Shown in pieces: positions 40,501-50,510 of a DNA stretch of 64,000 nt. Origin of the DNA: Batillaria attramentaria (Eukaryota > Mollusca > Gastropoda > Batillariidae); contig JACVVK020000317.1 of assembly GCA_018292915.2 (NCBI GenBank), positions 428,501 to 492,500 of the forward strand. Direction: 5' to 3'. The position numbers and the translations under genes were made by a program. A model generated the notes under the pieces. The model had not been told where the DNA came from, searched no databases, and worked only from the letters and a program-made list of their open reading frames with translations. Within the stretch, counting starts at the first letter, position 1. Each line of letters opens with the position of its first letter.

Positions 40501-41085
40501 TGCTTTTTAATGAGATGCATCCAAGTCTTGCACGCGTCTGATTGGCCAGCGCGAGAGAGGTGATTTTTTTTTAATGATATGCAGCCAAGTCTTCCAAGCG
40601 TCTGATTGGCCAGCGCGAGAGAGGTGATTGCTTTTTAATGAGATGCAGCCAAGTCTTGCACGCGTCTGATTGGCCAGCGCGAGAGAGGTGATTTTTTTTT
40701 AATGAGATGCAGCCAAGTCTTCCACGCGTCTGATTGGCCAGCGCGAGAGAGGTGATTGCTTTTTAATGAGATGCAGCCAAGTCTTCCACGCGTCTGATTG
40801 GCCAGCGCGAGAGAGGTGATTGCTTTTTAATGAGATGCAGCCAAGTCTTCCACGCGTCTGATTGGCCAGCGCCGCGAGAGAGGTGATTGCTTTTTAATGA
40901 GATGCAGCCAAGTCTTCCACGCGTCTGATTGGCCAGCGCCGCGAGAGAGGTGATTGCTTTTTAATGAGATGCAGCCAAGTCTTCCACGCGTCTGATTGGC
41001 CAGCGCCGCGAGAGAGGTGATTGCTTTTTAATGAGATGCAGCCAAGTCTTGCACGCGTCTGATTGGCCAGCGCGAGAGAGCGGCA
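40501..41085 (+). repeat. 64/67-bp minisatellite with ATTGG in every unit
   Basis: Nine units. Each reads GCTTTTTAATGAGATGCAGC, CAAGTCTTCCACGCGTCTG, ATTGGCCAGCGCGAGAGAGG and TGATT. Three units near 40870-41010 carry an extra CCG (GCGCCGCGAG), giving 67 bp. ATTGG is the complement of the CCAAT motif, and ACGCGT lies 4 bp upstream of it in nearly every unit. Confidence 0.97.
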
Positions 41086-41295
41086 GGCTGACCAAGCCCC
41101 CTATTCCTGACAGTATCAGGCGGTTTCAGTGGACATGACCTTCCAGTCCCAGGCTAAGTTTACAGTTTGACAGAGGAAGCGTTCTGCGTGGGCGCCAACG
41201 GCGAGAAGGCATTACGACACAGCGGCTAAAATGATATGCTGGCACAGCTGAAATCGCTTGCTGCACCAGAAGAGAAGATGCAACTGCCCCAAAAA
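41086..41295. other. Unique sequence
   Basis: No gene recognised. Confidence 0.4.
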
Positions 41296-41305
41296 CCTCG
41301 GCGCA

Positions 41306-41504
41306 AGGGGTGGGTGGGGGTTTTGGGGGTCGTCCTTTTCCACCACATACGGGTGAGTATCAAAGACGGGACAACGACGAAAAAGCCAGCACAAATATCA
41401 GTCTGGCCCCAGCCGGGATACGAACTTACGACCCTAGCTTTGGAAGCCCAACGCTCTACCATTCGACCACTACGGTACCCCGGCACCCCCCCCCCCCCCC
41501 CCCC
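41306..41504 (-). mobile_element. SINE family A with TSD
   Basis: Complement of the family: GTGGGGGTTTTGGGGG, CGTCCTTTTCCACCACATAC, AAGCCAGCACAAATA, GCCGGGATACGAACTTACGA, CCCAACGCTCTACCATTCGA. A 10-bp duplication CCTCGGCGCA lies at 41296-41305 and 41505-41514; a poly(C) run at 41485-41504 is part of the insert. Confidence 0.9.
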
Positions 41505-41514
41505 CCTCGGCGCA

Positions 41515-41934
41515 CGTGTTGCTTACAATGAACCAGTATCACTACCCCGTCCCTCCCCCCCCCCCCCCCCGCCGCCTTGGCATATCGTAGTGACGACAAA
41601 AGCCTTTGTTATTTTTTTAATGACGTCATCATGAAACTAAGTGCTGCTTTGCTGTAATCATATTACGTCAGTGGAGCTTGGATTCTATCTAACGTTGTTC
41701 ATATCTGACGCTAACTTCTCACGCCACAACGGAAAGTCTTGAAAAGCTGCATTGCTAGTATTGCTCCTGCTCTCAATGAAGACCTGCAGCTTTCAAGATG
41801 GCAACTTCAGTCAGGATAGCAATTCTGATTTCTTTTCTCCTTCTGCTACCAAACGCCATCTGCAAAACCCTGCATGCGCATGCGTCCGCGCCCACTACCA
41901 CTGTCAGCACTACGACGGAAGTGAGTTAACAGAG
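41515..41934. other. Unique sequence
   Basis: C run at 41556-41570; no gene recognised. Confidence 0.4.
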
Positions 41935-42150
41935 CTTACATGATTAGTTCGAGGCGGTGGTTTATAGCGAAAGAATCCACGAGATGGTTCAATTTTTGGC
42001 GTAGCTACCTCGCTGGAGGCTCAGTAATACATCACTCGATGGTTCGATGGTTTAAATTTTGGCGTAGCTACCTCGCCGGCGGCACAGTAAGACATCACTC
42101 GATGGTTCGATGGTTCAATTATTGGCGTAGGTACCATGTTATGTACCATG
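41935..42150 (+). repeat. Dispersed repeat with ~63-bp tandem units
   Basis: Begins AGCTTACATGATTAGTTCGA as at 21875. TTGGCGTAGCTACCTCGC recurs near 41996, 42059 and 42122, each preceded by GATGGTTCAATT or a variant, giving three units. Confidence 0.8.
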
Positions 42151-42660
42151 AGTGGTACGTACTGAGTTAAATGGTTGCCGATTCTAAGACGTGGTACAGA
42201 CTGAGTTAATCGTGACCGATCCTAACAAACATTTTTTTTTCAATTATTTCTATTCCTACAGTGTCTTCCCGATATTTCATTTGGGTGCACTCATGACTCT
42301 CAGTGCTGCCCGGGGTTATTCTGTCATCCCCCGACCCAGTGGGTGGCTTTTGGCCAGTGCTTACCGGTTTCCCAAAAAAAACACCCCTGAGAGATGCAGA
42401 CCGGTCCCACGGATCCAAGGGCAAGGCCGGCGACCGCCGTTACCAGGGCAACTCAGTTCAACTCATCTCTGCTCCATGCACTTCGATTCAATTCCTTTCA
42501 ATTCAGCCACCTTAATACTTAATCCAGTTTTAGTCCATTCAATGCAACTGACTGCAACAACAATAAAATATATTTGCCCTTTGGGCTGCTAGTTAATGCA
42601 ACTGTTAATCGTTCGTTTGTGGCGCAAAAAGCGATGCATTATTATTATTATTATTATGGA
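42151..42660. other. Unique sequence with (ATT)n
   Basis: (ATT)n at 42638-42657 preceded by GTGGCGCAAAAAGCGATGC, a possible tail element. No gene recognised. Confidence 0.4.
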
Positions 42661-42743
42661 AAGTGAAAGGAACAGTTAATAAAAAAAAATCTCTCTCTCT
42701 CTCTCTCTCTCTCAGAGCAATGGACGACTCTTTCTCAGCAATG

Positions 42744-43038
42744 GACGACTCCACTCCTGTGAATCAAACGGGCCGAGCCCCCAGAATTCAGCCAATCGCA
42801 TCCAGCGCCATAACGAACACCTTTTGCCATACACTACAACGAGAAAATACACGTAGTTCGATATGACTGAAATGTGTACAGAAAGCAGCAAGTCCATTGA
42901 CGTCATTTGAGGAAAAAGACCATTACGTCAATCTCATTCATGCCAAGCCGTGCCATGTATAGTGCTCATTATGTCGCTGGTCGCGATTGGCTGAATTCTT
43001 GGGGTTCGACCCTTTGGATTGAGAGGAGTGGAGTCGTC
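42744..43038. mobile_element. MITE family M2 with ~57-bp terminal inverted repeats
   Basis: Left end GACGACTCCACTCCTGTGAA through CAGAATTCAGCCAATCGC; right end GCGATTGGCTGAATTCTTGG through GAGTGGAGTCGTC is its complement. The interior has ATTGACGTCATTTG and ATTACGTCAATC, close to CRE/ATF sites, and the ends carry CCAAT motifs. No coding capacity. Related copies at 1965-2245 and 47303-47604. Confidence 0.9.
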
Positions 43039-43575
43039 AGTTACATATTACATATTTTCTGGAGTAACTTTACCGCCATTTGGTAAGAGGGGCTAGACGC
43101 TATGGATTAAATAAATGCTTAGGCCCTTCAACCAGTTGAAGGCAGAACTGTATATGAGAACAGCAGGCGCAAGACACGACTGCCTGGTTTCGAACACAGA
43201 TGTATAAACAGAATAGAGTGCATTTATATCTCCAATGCATCGCTTCTAGTCGACCTTCGCTGCACCCTCTTCTTGCTTATCGCCCTTTGTGGAGAGAGAG
43301 AGAGAGAGAGAGGTGGTGACCTCCCCTGACTGATCCGATCAATCGCTCGTCCCATTGATGCTAGAAGAGTGGTCTGCCTTGAATGGCTTGTGGTGGGGGT
43401 TCCTTCTTTGATTAATTTTGCCGTTCAGGATTAGCTGAAATTCTGGGGTCCGTTTGCATCAGGTGTATCAGGTAACTGACTGACTGAGTGGGAGTTTTGG
43501 TGTTTGTTTGTGTTTTTGGTTGTTTTTTATTTATTTTTTTTATTTGCCACTTGATTGTCTCTTCTTTTTTTAAAA
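43039..43575. other. Unique sequence with (GA)n
   Basis: (GA)n at 43292-43312; no gene recognised. Confidence 0.4.
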
Positions 43576-43855
43576 TTCGTTCTGCTTCCCCCGAGAGAGA
43601 AGCGCGTCGCCGCGGTGCAGCGCCACCCAATACCTATCCTATTTTTTTTCATTTTTGCTGGGGGAGAAAAGCCGGATAACCCGGAGAGAAACACCCGATG
43701 AGCAGCCCGGTAGCTAGGAAAAACCGGTATCACATATATCACAAGCTCGACCTGGGCTCGAACCCACGCTTCATCACCGTGACAGCGGTGACGGCCGTTC
43801 AGTAGCGCAGAGGCTAAATCCGACGCGCTACCTATTTAGACCACTGCTCGCTCCC
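43576..43855 (-). mobile_element. SINE family D, second copy
   Basis: Same order as 21345-21627: CTGCTTCCCCCGAGAGAGAA, GCGTCGCCGCGGTGCAGCGC, GAAAAGCCGGATAACCCGGA, AGCAGCCCGGTAGCTAGG, GGGCTCGAACCCACG, GACGCGCTACCTATTTAGAC. It abuts a SINE-A copy in the same orientation. Confidence 0.88.
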
Positions 43856-43856
43856 T

Positions 43857-43988
43857 TTCACATACAGGTGATTTCAAAGACGGGACAACGAGAAAAAGGC
43901 TGACACAGTAAATTTTGGTCTCAGCTGGAATTCGAACTCACAACCCGTGCAATGAGTCCAACGCTCTACCGCTCGACAGCGATATGGC
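43857..43988 (-). mobile_element. SINE family A, lacking the 3' end
   Basis: ATACAGGTGATTTCAAAGAC, GGCTGACACAG, CAGCTGGAATTCGAACTCAC, AGTCCAACGCTCTACCGCTC. The terminal C-rich part is missing where it meets SINE-D. Confidence 0.8.
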
Positions 43989-44062
43989 CCATCAACGTAC
44001 AAACTGTCTGCGATAAAGTACAACTAAGTGTGTGACTGCAAAATTGTTGAGAGAGAGAGAGA

Positions 44063-44232
44063 GGGTGGGTGGGTGTTTGGGGGTTTAACGTCCTTTTCCA
44101 CCACATAGGGTGATATCAAAGACGGGGCAACGATGAAAAAGCCAGCACAAATATTTGGCCCCAGCCGGGATCGAACTCACGACCCGAGCATTAGAAGTCC
44201 AACGCTCTACCATTCGACCACCCCGGCTTCCC
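44063..44232 (-). mobile_element. SINE family A inserted in a (GA)n tract
   Basis: Complement of the full family from GGTGGGTGGGTGTTTGGGGG to GACCACCCCGGCTTCC, flanked on both sides by (GA)n (44050-44062 and 44233-44250), so the duplication is made of GA units. Confidence 0.93.
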
Positions 44233-44411
44233 GAGAGAGAGAGAGAGAGAAACAAACACGAAATCTTTCCAGAAACTTCTTTGGCGTTAAGGTTGTTTCC
44301 CCACATCGTATGAATATGTTTTGAATAAACAAAGCTTTCACCTAACACGATTTTTACTTGACACTTTCCATTATTTTTCCAAGTGATACTCATCCAAACA
44401 GTCCAACACGC

Positions 44412-44414
44412 ACG

Positions 44415-44453
<39 letters not shown>
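44412..44453. repeat. (AC)n microsatellite
   Basis: About 18 AC units after a short GCAC lead-in. Confidence 0.95.
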
Positions 44454-44457
<4 letters not shown>

Positions 44458-44815
44458 CCCTCCTCCATGGCGGACTTTCTCCTCAGCGCGGATTGATATT
44501 GAAGTCGACGGCCGCCCTAACTCGATCGAGGGTCTTCCCCCTCGCTTGGCTAGCGATCTGGGCAATCTGATTTCCCCGGAACAGGGTCGTCCCGAGTGAT
44601 AGTGACGTCACGGTGACGTCAGTCTGGAAGGGAGAAATACCCCCGTGTTTCCCCCCGATCGATGGGCAGCCAATAGCGAGCTGGCTATTTCTGGCTAAGG
44701 AGTGCGAGTTTGATAATGGTAGGGGTTGTAGGCTCCAGTGGTTGCGGATGTTGTTCATGCTATTTTTGCTCCTGGTCGTTACTGGTTGCTGGGGTCGTCT
44801 GGGTTCCCTTTCAAG
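44454..44815. other. Unique sequence
   Basis: No gene recognised. Confidence 0.4.
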
Positions 44816-44817
44816 TT

Positions 44818-45065
44818 TGTTGTTGTCGTCGTTGTCGTCGTCGTTGTTGCTATTGTCGTCGTCGCTGTTGTTGTTTTTGTTATTGTTATTGTCGTCGTCG
44901 TTGTTGTTGCTGTTATTGTCGTTGTCGTCGTTGTTGTTGTTATTGTCGTCGTCGTCGTCGTTTTTATTGTCATTGCCGCCGCCGTCGTCGTCGTTGTTCT
45001 TATTGCCACCATCATTGTTATTGTTGTTATTGTCGTCGTCGTTGTTGTTTTTGTTTTTGTTCTAT
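44818..45065. repeat. (GTT/GTC)n trinucleotide tract
   Basis: About 80 GTT, GTC, GCC and ATT triplets in register. All frames stay open (poly-Val, poly-Cys/Arg or poly-Ser/Leu), which is not evidence of coding. Confidence 0.95.
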
Positions 45066-45079
45066 TCGTCTTCAGCTTC

Positions 45080-45145
45080 ATGGGGGGTGGGGGGGGGGGG
45101 GTAGGGGGAAGGGAGGGGGGAAGGGGGCGGTGGGGGGGGGGGATC
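45080..45145 (+). repeat. G-rich tract
   Basis: Multiple runs of 5-10 G. Confidence 0.9.
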
Positions 45146-45351
45146 GGATTGGACGAAGGTCTTCCCGGCCAATTAGTTAGGCGCCGTGTGATTGGTCGGA
45201 TCAGTAATGAAAGTCCAGTGAACGCTAATTATTTGTCTGACCAGGAAGCGCATGGCGGGTTTCCATTCAGCGCGTGTTTGCCCTTGGTGCCAGAGGCAGG
45301 GACGATGGGTGGGCACGTGAGACTCGTGTTCAGAACGATAAGACCTGGTTG

Positions 45352-45455
45352 ATGTTCGGCAGTTTAACGTCCTTTTCCACCACGTATGGATTATGTCACA
45401 GACGGGGCAAGGAGAAAATGAATAGGCCTGCACAAATATTTGACCCCAGCGGGTC
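45352..45455 (-). mobile_element. SINE family A, partial
   Basis: GTTCGGCAGTTTAACGTCCT, TTTCCACCACGTATGG, GCACAAATATTTGACCCCAG. The tRNA-like head is lost a few bases before the MITE that follows. Confidence 0.75.
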
Positions 45456-45487
45456 AACTACACGTGATGATAAGACGTTTGCATATA

Positions 45488-45909
45488 CAGCCTTCACAAA
45501 AAGTTAAGGACCACTTGCAAATATCACTCAACTTTTGTCGTGGTGGCATGCTAGTGTAGTGCTGAACGTCGCTGAAACGGCGGCTTATGTAGGCAAACAA
45601 ATAAGCACAGTTCATAACCAGGGATGAATTCTTTGACCTGCATCTCATTTTGGCCGTGCAGAAAGCCCCAGGTATCGCTCACTGAACACTGAAACTCGGT
45701 CTAGTTTTGCCGAAATTGCAGATTTTCAAACGCGCCAAGCATGCTGTGTGACGCGCACGTGCCATCCACACAGTGGTCGCTATGTTCACTAATTACCCCT
45801 TAACCTTGCTACCGAATTTTACAGGAAAACTCTTATTCGTTTATTTTTTCTGATTTATTGAAACTGTCACCCATTATGTTGACTGGTCCTTAACTTTTTG
45901 TGAAGACTG
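45488..45909. mobile_element. Tc1/mariner-like MITE, 422 bp
   Basis: Terminal inverted repeats of 26 bp with one mismatch, starting CAGCCTTCACAAAAAGTTAA and CAGTCTTCACAAAAAGTTAA, flanked by TA dinucleotides at 45486-45487 and 45910-45911. A TA duplication with CAG ends is typical of the Tc1/mariner superfamily. No transposase is encoded, so it depends on a helper elsewhere. Confidence 0.9.
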
Positions 45910-45911
45910 TA

Positions 45912-46228
45912 CATATATACAGACGAGCAGTGTCGGTTTGTCTGTGTATTCGCCATAGTTAATTTAGAGCTGTCACGTCGTGATCATAATTTGGTGGCTG
46001 TACTCATGGGGACTCCGGAGGAATCGGGCGTCGAAACGAAATCTCGCAAAATGATCAGAATTATGTCATTATCCACCTTTTCCACTTATTTCGAAAGCAC
46101 TCGCTGTTATTCCGCGTGTTGCTGGTCCACGGGAAGGAACTCCATTGTTCAGTTCGGCGACTTCGCATCGTAAGTTCTTATTACCTCCCATCGCATGATG
46201 TCTCGGCAAAGCCGGGTACATCTGCTAG
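45912..46228 (+). mobile_element. Possible Helitron-like 3' end
   Basis: CGGC-AAA-GCCG hairpin at 46204-46214 followed 10 bp later by CTAG at 46225-46228 matches the 3' end of Helitrons. No matching 5' end or Rep/helicase was found; the left limit is arbitrary. Confidence 0.3.
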
Positions 46229-46645
46229 CGAATGATGAAGAAATTAAAAAAAAAGAAGGAAATAGTAGCAACTAAAGGCAATTTAAAGCGCTCATTGATG
46301 CATAGCTACAGTCCGCTAGTCAGGTTACCCATGCGTGTTCGTGGCCTCCACATCCTGACTATCGGCACCCGGCTGCTGAGGTCAATGGTGTCTGGATTTG
46401 AGGGAGACAGGGTGAGAGGATGACGGGAATAGCGGGTGTGGCGCGGGAGTTGATAGAAGGAAGCGGGAAGGGGGAGGGGGGCTCCCAGGCTGACAGGTTA
46501 TCACTTATCACTACTAAATGTTTTCCATTCATGAATCGATGTGTTCACTGGTGGTTATGGTTGTTGTCGCTGTTAAGAGAGAGAGAGAGAGAGATTCAAA
46601 TCAATTGGCGCTGTCCTTAGATCAGCGCAATTCTTATTGCAGTCA
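46229..46645. other. Unique sequence with (GA)n
   Basis: (GA)n at 46577-46594; no gene recognised. Confidence 0.4.
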
Positions 46646-46655
46646 ATCACGCATC

Positions 46656-46735
46656 GAATGAATGAATGAACGAATGAAGCAATGAATGACTCACTCACTC
46701 GTTCACCCACTCATTCCCTCACCCACTCACTCACA
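46656..46735. repeat. (GAAT)n and (CACT)n tetranucleotide repeats
   Basis: GAAT-type units to 46689, then CACT/CATT units. Confidence 0.9.
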
Positions 46736-46847
46736 CAATCAATTTTCTTCTCGTGCATTCCCGTAACTCTGTCACATATGTATAGTTTCGCCGCTCAATC
46801 AATTAATCGATCAGTCAGTCTAGACAGCTATAGCCGAACAGAAACTG

Positions 46848-46849
<2 letters not shown>

Positions 46850-46880
<31 letters not shown>
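46850..46880. repeat. (AAC)n microsatellite
   Basis: About ten AAC units. Confidence 0.95.
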
Positions 46881-47300
46881 CTGAACAGCGTCAGACATCG
46901 ACAAACAACACCAAAGACCCAGCAAAGGTCACTCAAACCTCCGTCATACCCATTAATACGTAATGACCGCACGATCGAGCACAGAAAAGCCATGATTTCA
47001 CCAACGACCACCAGACCTCACTATCGGTATTTTTGCCAGACTCCAGCCCCACAAGCTTCGCTGTTCCTAAAGCCTTAGAAACACACTTCCTTGTCACCGG
47101 CGGGACAGCTATTTTTGGCCCGTGCGACTCGCAGGAAAACACCCGGGTGTTTTTCAATTTCCATCGAGAAATGTTATGGTGAGCGGATTTCGTCAGAAGT
47201 TCACTTTATCTAGAGATTGTGTTCGTGAGGCTGTGTTCTAGTCATGTGCACTGACGTCAGCCTGAAAATCCGACAAATGCTGTACTATATGATGCAATGC
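46881..47300. other. Unique sequence
   Basis: No gene recognised. Confidence 0.4.
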
Positions 47301-47302
47301 AA

Positions 47303-47604
47303 TGGGCGACTCCTGTCAATCAAAAGGATCGAGCGAGCCCCCAGTGTTCAGCCAATCGCGTCCCGCCCGCGGCCGCGCAGTGAGCACAACACACGGCACG
47401 TGTGCGTTTATATGACTAAAACCTGGAAAAAGCAGTAAGTACATTGACGTCATTTGAGAAAAAAAGACCATTACGTCAATCTCTTTCATCTTGGAATCGC
47501 CCATTTTCCCATATAATGACGTCATGGACGTACTGTGTTTTGCCAGTACACGGCAGAGTAAAGGGGCGGGGTTTTGACCTGGAGGCTTGGGGAGTGGAGT
47601 CGTC
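47303..47604. mobile_element. MITE family M2, third copy
   Basis: GGGCGACTCCTGTCAATC, AGCCCCCAGTGTTCAGCCAA, GTGAGCACAACAC, CATTGACGTCATTTGAG, CATTACGTCAATC, CCCATATAATGACGTCATGG and GGAGTGGAGTCGTC. Inverted ends are recognisable but more diverged than at 42744. Confidence 0.85.
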
Positions 47605-47904
47605 TGTTGCTACTTTCTGCTAATTCCAACATCACTTCTAGGTTCTTGCTACTATCTATTTCCTGCTACTGCTTGGTCCCTCTTCTTCTTCTTCTTATGA
47701 TTATTTTCATTTCCGGTCTCAAAACATTGAGTGGGGGGGGGGGGGAATCCAGACGCTTTCGAAATTCGAAGAATTCTGTCTAAATGAAAGAACAAAATAA
47801 AGCGCTCACACATTTTATTGTTATTATAATTATTGTCATCAATATTGATTGGTATTACAACTGAGTCCGTCGTCATGGTACAACTAACTCAGTAGAGTGG
47901 CATG
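47605..47904. other. Unique sequence with a G run
   Basis: CTT repeat near 47683-47697 and a G run at 47734-47745; no gene recognised. Confidence 0.4.
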
Positions 47905-47916
47905 CTTTCAAGACCA

Positions 47917-48098
47917 GGGGAGCCGGGGTGGCCGAATGGTAGAGCGTTGGACTGCTAATGCTCGGGTCGTGAGTTCGTATCCCGGCTGGGACCAAATATT
48001 TGTGCTGGCATTTTTTAAATCGTTGCCCCGTCTTTGATATCACCCGTATGTGGTGGAAAAAGACGTTAAACCCCGAAATACCCACTCACCCACCCACC
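47917..48098 (+). mobile_element. SINE family A, full-length with TSD
   Basis: GGGGAGCCGGGGTGGCCGAA, GAGTTCGTATCCCGGC, CAAATATTTGTGCTGGC, GTCTTTGATATCACCCGTAT, AAAGACGTTAAACCCCGAAA and a C-rich end. The 12-bp duplication CTTTCAAGACCA lies at 47905-47916 and 48099-48110. Confidence 0.95.
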
Positions 48099-48110
48099 CT
48101 TTCAAGACCA

Positions 48111-48364
48111 ACTGAATCTTGAAAACTGTTTTTGACACTAACGGTGCAATGTAGTCAGACGCTGTCGCCAGCACGGGCAGCACGGGGTTTCGGCCTGTCA
48201 CCCGTCATTCCCGCCCCACGTGTAATAACCGCTCCTCAGTAGAGTCCACACGTTAAACTTAAAACTGAACAAGTTTGACCAAGAAGCGAAAATAACTGCG
48301 TTCCACTTTTCCAGCGAAAGTCACGCGGAATTCAAATAGTTAAACACGAGCGCAGGCAGGCAAA
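48111..48364. other. Unique sequence
   Basis: No gene recognised. Confidence 0.4.
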
Positions 48365-48365
48365 C

Positions 48366-48450
48366 GAGAGAGAGAGAGAGAGAGAGAGAGAACTTTATTT
48401 GAAAACGGTGGAAGTTTTTGTCTTGCGACCAATTTTCAAACTTGCCGTTT
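48366..48450 (-). repeat. (GA)n plus AATAAAGTT tail element
   Basis: (GA)n then AACTTTATTTGAAAACGGTG and AATTTTCAAACTTGCCGTT. On the minus strand: AACGGCAAGTTTG, CACCGTTTTCAAATAAAGTT, (CT)n. Closely similar to 59976-60078. Confidence 0.75.
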
Positions 48451-48548
48451 CGAAAAACAAACAAATAAACAACAACAACAACAAAAACAATCAAAATGAT
48501 CGAACATACAAGTACCTGGAGTACGAAACTTTACACACATTCACTGAG

Positions 48549-48551
<3 letters not shown>

Positions 48552-48588
<37 letters not shown>
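48552..48588. repeat. (GT)n microsatellite
   Basis: About 18 GT units, then a G-rich run to 48609. Confidence 0.95.
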
Positions 48589-48786
48589 GGGGGAAGGGGG
48601 GGGGGGAGGACTCAGTCTTAATGAAGTGGTCACTTCCCAGCGTGTCAAAATAGATACTGTAACCATTGCATCTAGACATTCACCCAGCCGAAACTCAGCA
48701 CACAAAAACTAGCGAGTGGACCGCAGCGCCCGGCCGGCCTCCTGTGGTGGCGCGAACGCGGAAGGCGACAGAGGGAGCCACCGATC

Positions 48787-48793
48787 TATAAAA
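48787..48793 (+). promoter_or_regulatory. Candidate TATA box (TATAAAA)
   Basis: TATAAAA sits after a CpG- and GC-rich segment (48720-48775). A possible leader exon follows and ends at a GTAGGT donor-like site at 49083. No coding sequence or acceptor was identified, so this is a weak candidate. Confidence 0.3.
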
Positions 48794-48814
48794 CCAGGAC
48801 AGGTTCCGGAACTG

Positions 48815-49083
48815 GACTCTCCTGGCAAATTTGGACTCTCGCCGCTCTCTGAGGGAAAAAGAGCGACAAGAGAGAGAGAGAGAGGGAAAGAGAAGGAGAG
48901 AGGACTGTGTTGTCCATCTGTCGGCGTGAGATATTGGCTTTGAGTGTACGTGTGTGTTTTTTTACTTGCAACATTCGCAGGCACTGTGGAGACCAGTGTC
49001 TGTTGCAGCGTCAGTCAGAGTGTGTTAGTGTTGGCGTGAAGGGCAGGCCGTATTGGTGGCCGGGACTCACTGTGTCAGCACTG
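48815..49083 (+). other. Candidate 5' leader exon
   Basis: Lies about 25-30 bp beyond TATAAAA and runs to CACTG|GTAGGTA at 49083-49084. It includes a GAGA-rich stretch at 48870-48902. Purely positional inference; an ordinary intergenic origin is equally possible. Confidence 0.2.
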
Positions 49084-49300
49084 GTAGGTATTCTTGAGCG
49101 GCTTTCGTGTTTCGTGGACTAAGTAGAAATCTGGATAATGTGAATCTGGTCAGTGCAGCAGTTTTTAACTTCCTTTGTCTATACATGTAGTTGATTATGG
49201 TGTGAATGCTTTTTAGTCTATGCTTTTGTTTTTAGTTCTTTCCGAGGCCATTGTTTTAGTTTTTGTTTTGTTTTTTCACTAGTGTTTTGTTTTATCATTT
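49084..49300. other. Unique sequence
   Basis: No gene recognised. Confidence 0.4.
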
Positions 49301-49315
49301 CTTCTCTGTGTTTGG

Positions 49316-49487
49316 GGGGAATCGGGACAGCCGAATGGTAAAGCGTTGGATTCCCGATGCTCAGGTCGTGAGTTCGAATCCCGGCTGGGGCCACATATTT
49401 GTGCTGGCCTTTTTCTCGTTGCCCCGTCTTTGATATCACCCATACGTGGTGGAAAAGGACGTTAAACTCCCAAACACCCACCCACCC
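49316..49487 (+). mobile_element. SINE family A, full-length with TSD
   Basis: ATCGGGACAGCCGAATGGTA, GTGAGTTCGAATCCCGGC, CCACATATTTGTGCTGGC, GTCTTTGATATCACCCATAC, AAAAGGACGTTAAACTCCCA. The 15-bp duplication CTTCTCTGTGTTTGG / CTTCTTTGTGTTTGG (one mismatch) lies at 49301-49315 and 49488-49502. Confidence 0.94.
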
Positions 49488-49664
49488 CTTCTTTGTGTTT
49501 GGTCTTTGTTTTATAAATCATTTGTGCTGGTCCTTTTTTTTAAAAATACAATTTCACCTACGTTTTCTGTTCTTAATCTGTGCCTTTTGATTTCATAAAT
49601 TGTTATTCGTCCAGTGTAAGCTGGGAGAATGCGTTCTTTTATGTTCATACTTCATTTTTAAAAA

Positions 49665-49760
49665 TCGTTTTAAGATTGTAAGGCACTTAGAGCTTGGTCC
49701 CCAGGTACAGGCGTCCTATTATTATCGTCATTATTGTTATTTATTATTATTCTTCTATTT
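49665..49760 (+). repeat. LINE-like 3' tail
   Basis: GATTGTAAGGCACTTAGAGC, CCAGGTACAGGCGTCCTATT followed by ATT-rich repeats, the usual layout of a CR1/L2-type 3' end. No coding part. Confidence 0.5.
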
Positions 49761-50275
49761 ATTTATTTATAATAGTTTATTATTTATGTATTAGTTGGTC
49801 AATTAATTATTTACTAAGTTGTTTACTCACAAACATACATACATACATATTTATGTATTCATCCCCTGACTAATTAGTAGTTTATCGTGATTTTCAACAC
49901 ACAAGTGATCGCCCGTATGTTGGTCTTTGTGTACTTCAGCTGATGCTTAGTTGTTGACTGTCTGATGGCTATACTCTCCTTTCACTTTCACTTCGGATTA
50001 TTGTAGGTGAAAGTGAATCGAGTGGTTGCAATGCAGTTTACTGGATAGCTGCATAATCTCCCACTGTGATGTCGGCATTTTGAGTTTTTTGTTTTTGTTT
50101 TTGTTTTTTAAATTAGGAATACTCGGCCCTCTAGTGTCCCCGCTGTCGCTCTGCAGCTGTGGGGTCTGACGCAGGAAACCAGACTAGACTAATCTGAGAC
50201 TTGGCTGTAGTCTCATACTCGGTTATTATAGAGAATCATAAAAAACAGCCCTTCATTCCTTTGATATTTCGGGGG
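49761..50275. other. AT-rich unique sequence
   Basis: CATA repeat at 49832-49848; no gene recognised. Confidence 0.4.
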
Positions 50276-50457
50276 GGGGGGGGGGAGCCGGGGTGGCCGA
50301 ATGGTAGAGCGTTGGACTTCTAATGCTCGGGTCGTGAGTTCGTATCCCGGCTGTGGCCAAATATTTGTGCTGGCATTTTCATCGTTGCCCCGTCTTTGAT
50401 AATTTATGTAGTATGTGGTGGAAAAGGACGTTAAACCCCCAAACACCCACCCACCCC
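50276..50457 (+). mobile_element. SINE family A
   Basis: G run, then GAGCCGGGGTGGCCGAATGG, GTCGTGAGTTCGTATCCCGG, CAAATATTTGTGCTGGC, GGTGGAAAAGGACGTTAAAC and a C-rich end. No clear duplication. Confidence 0.92.
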
Positions 50458-50510
50458 CGAATCAAGTAGGCGTTAGCACGGGGTGTAACGTAGCAGTTTG
50501 AAGGTGGAGC

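Noticed and set aside
44613..45352. Val-, Cys/Arg- or Ser/Leu-rich open frames of 156-204 codons
   Set aside because: Products of the (GTT/GTC)n tract plus G-rich DNA.
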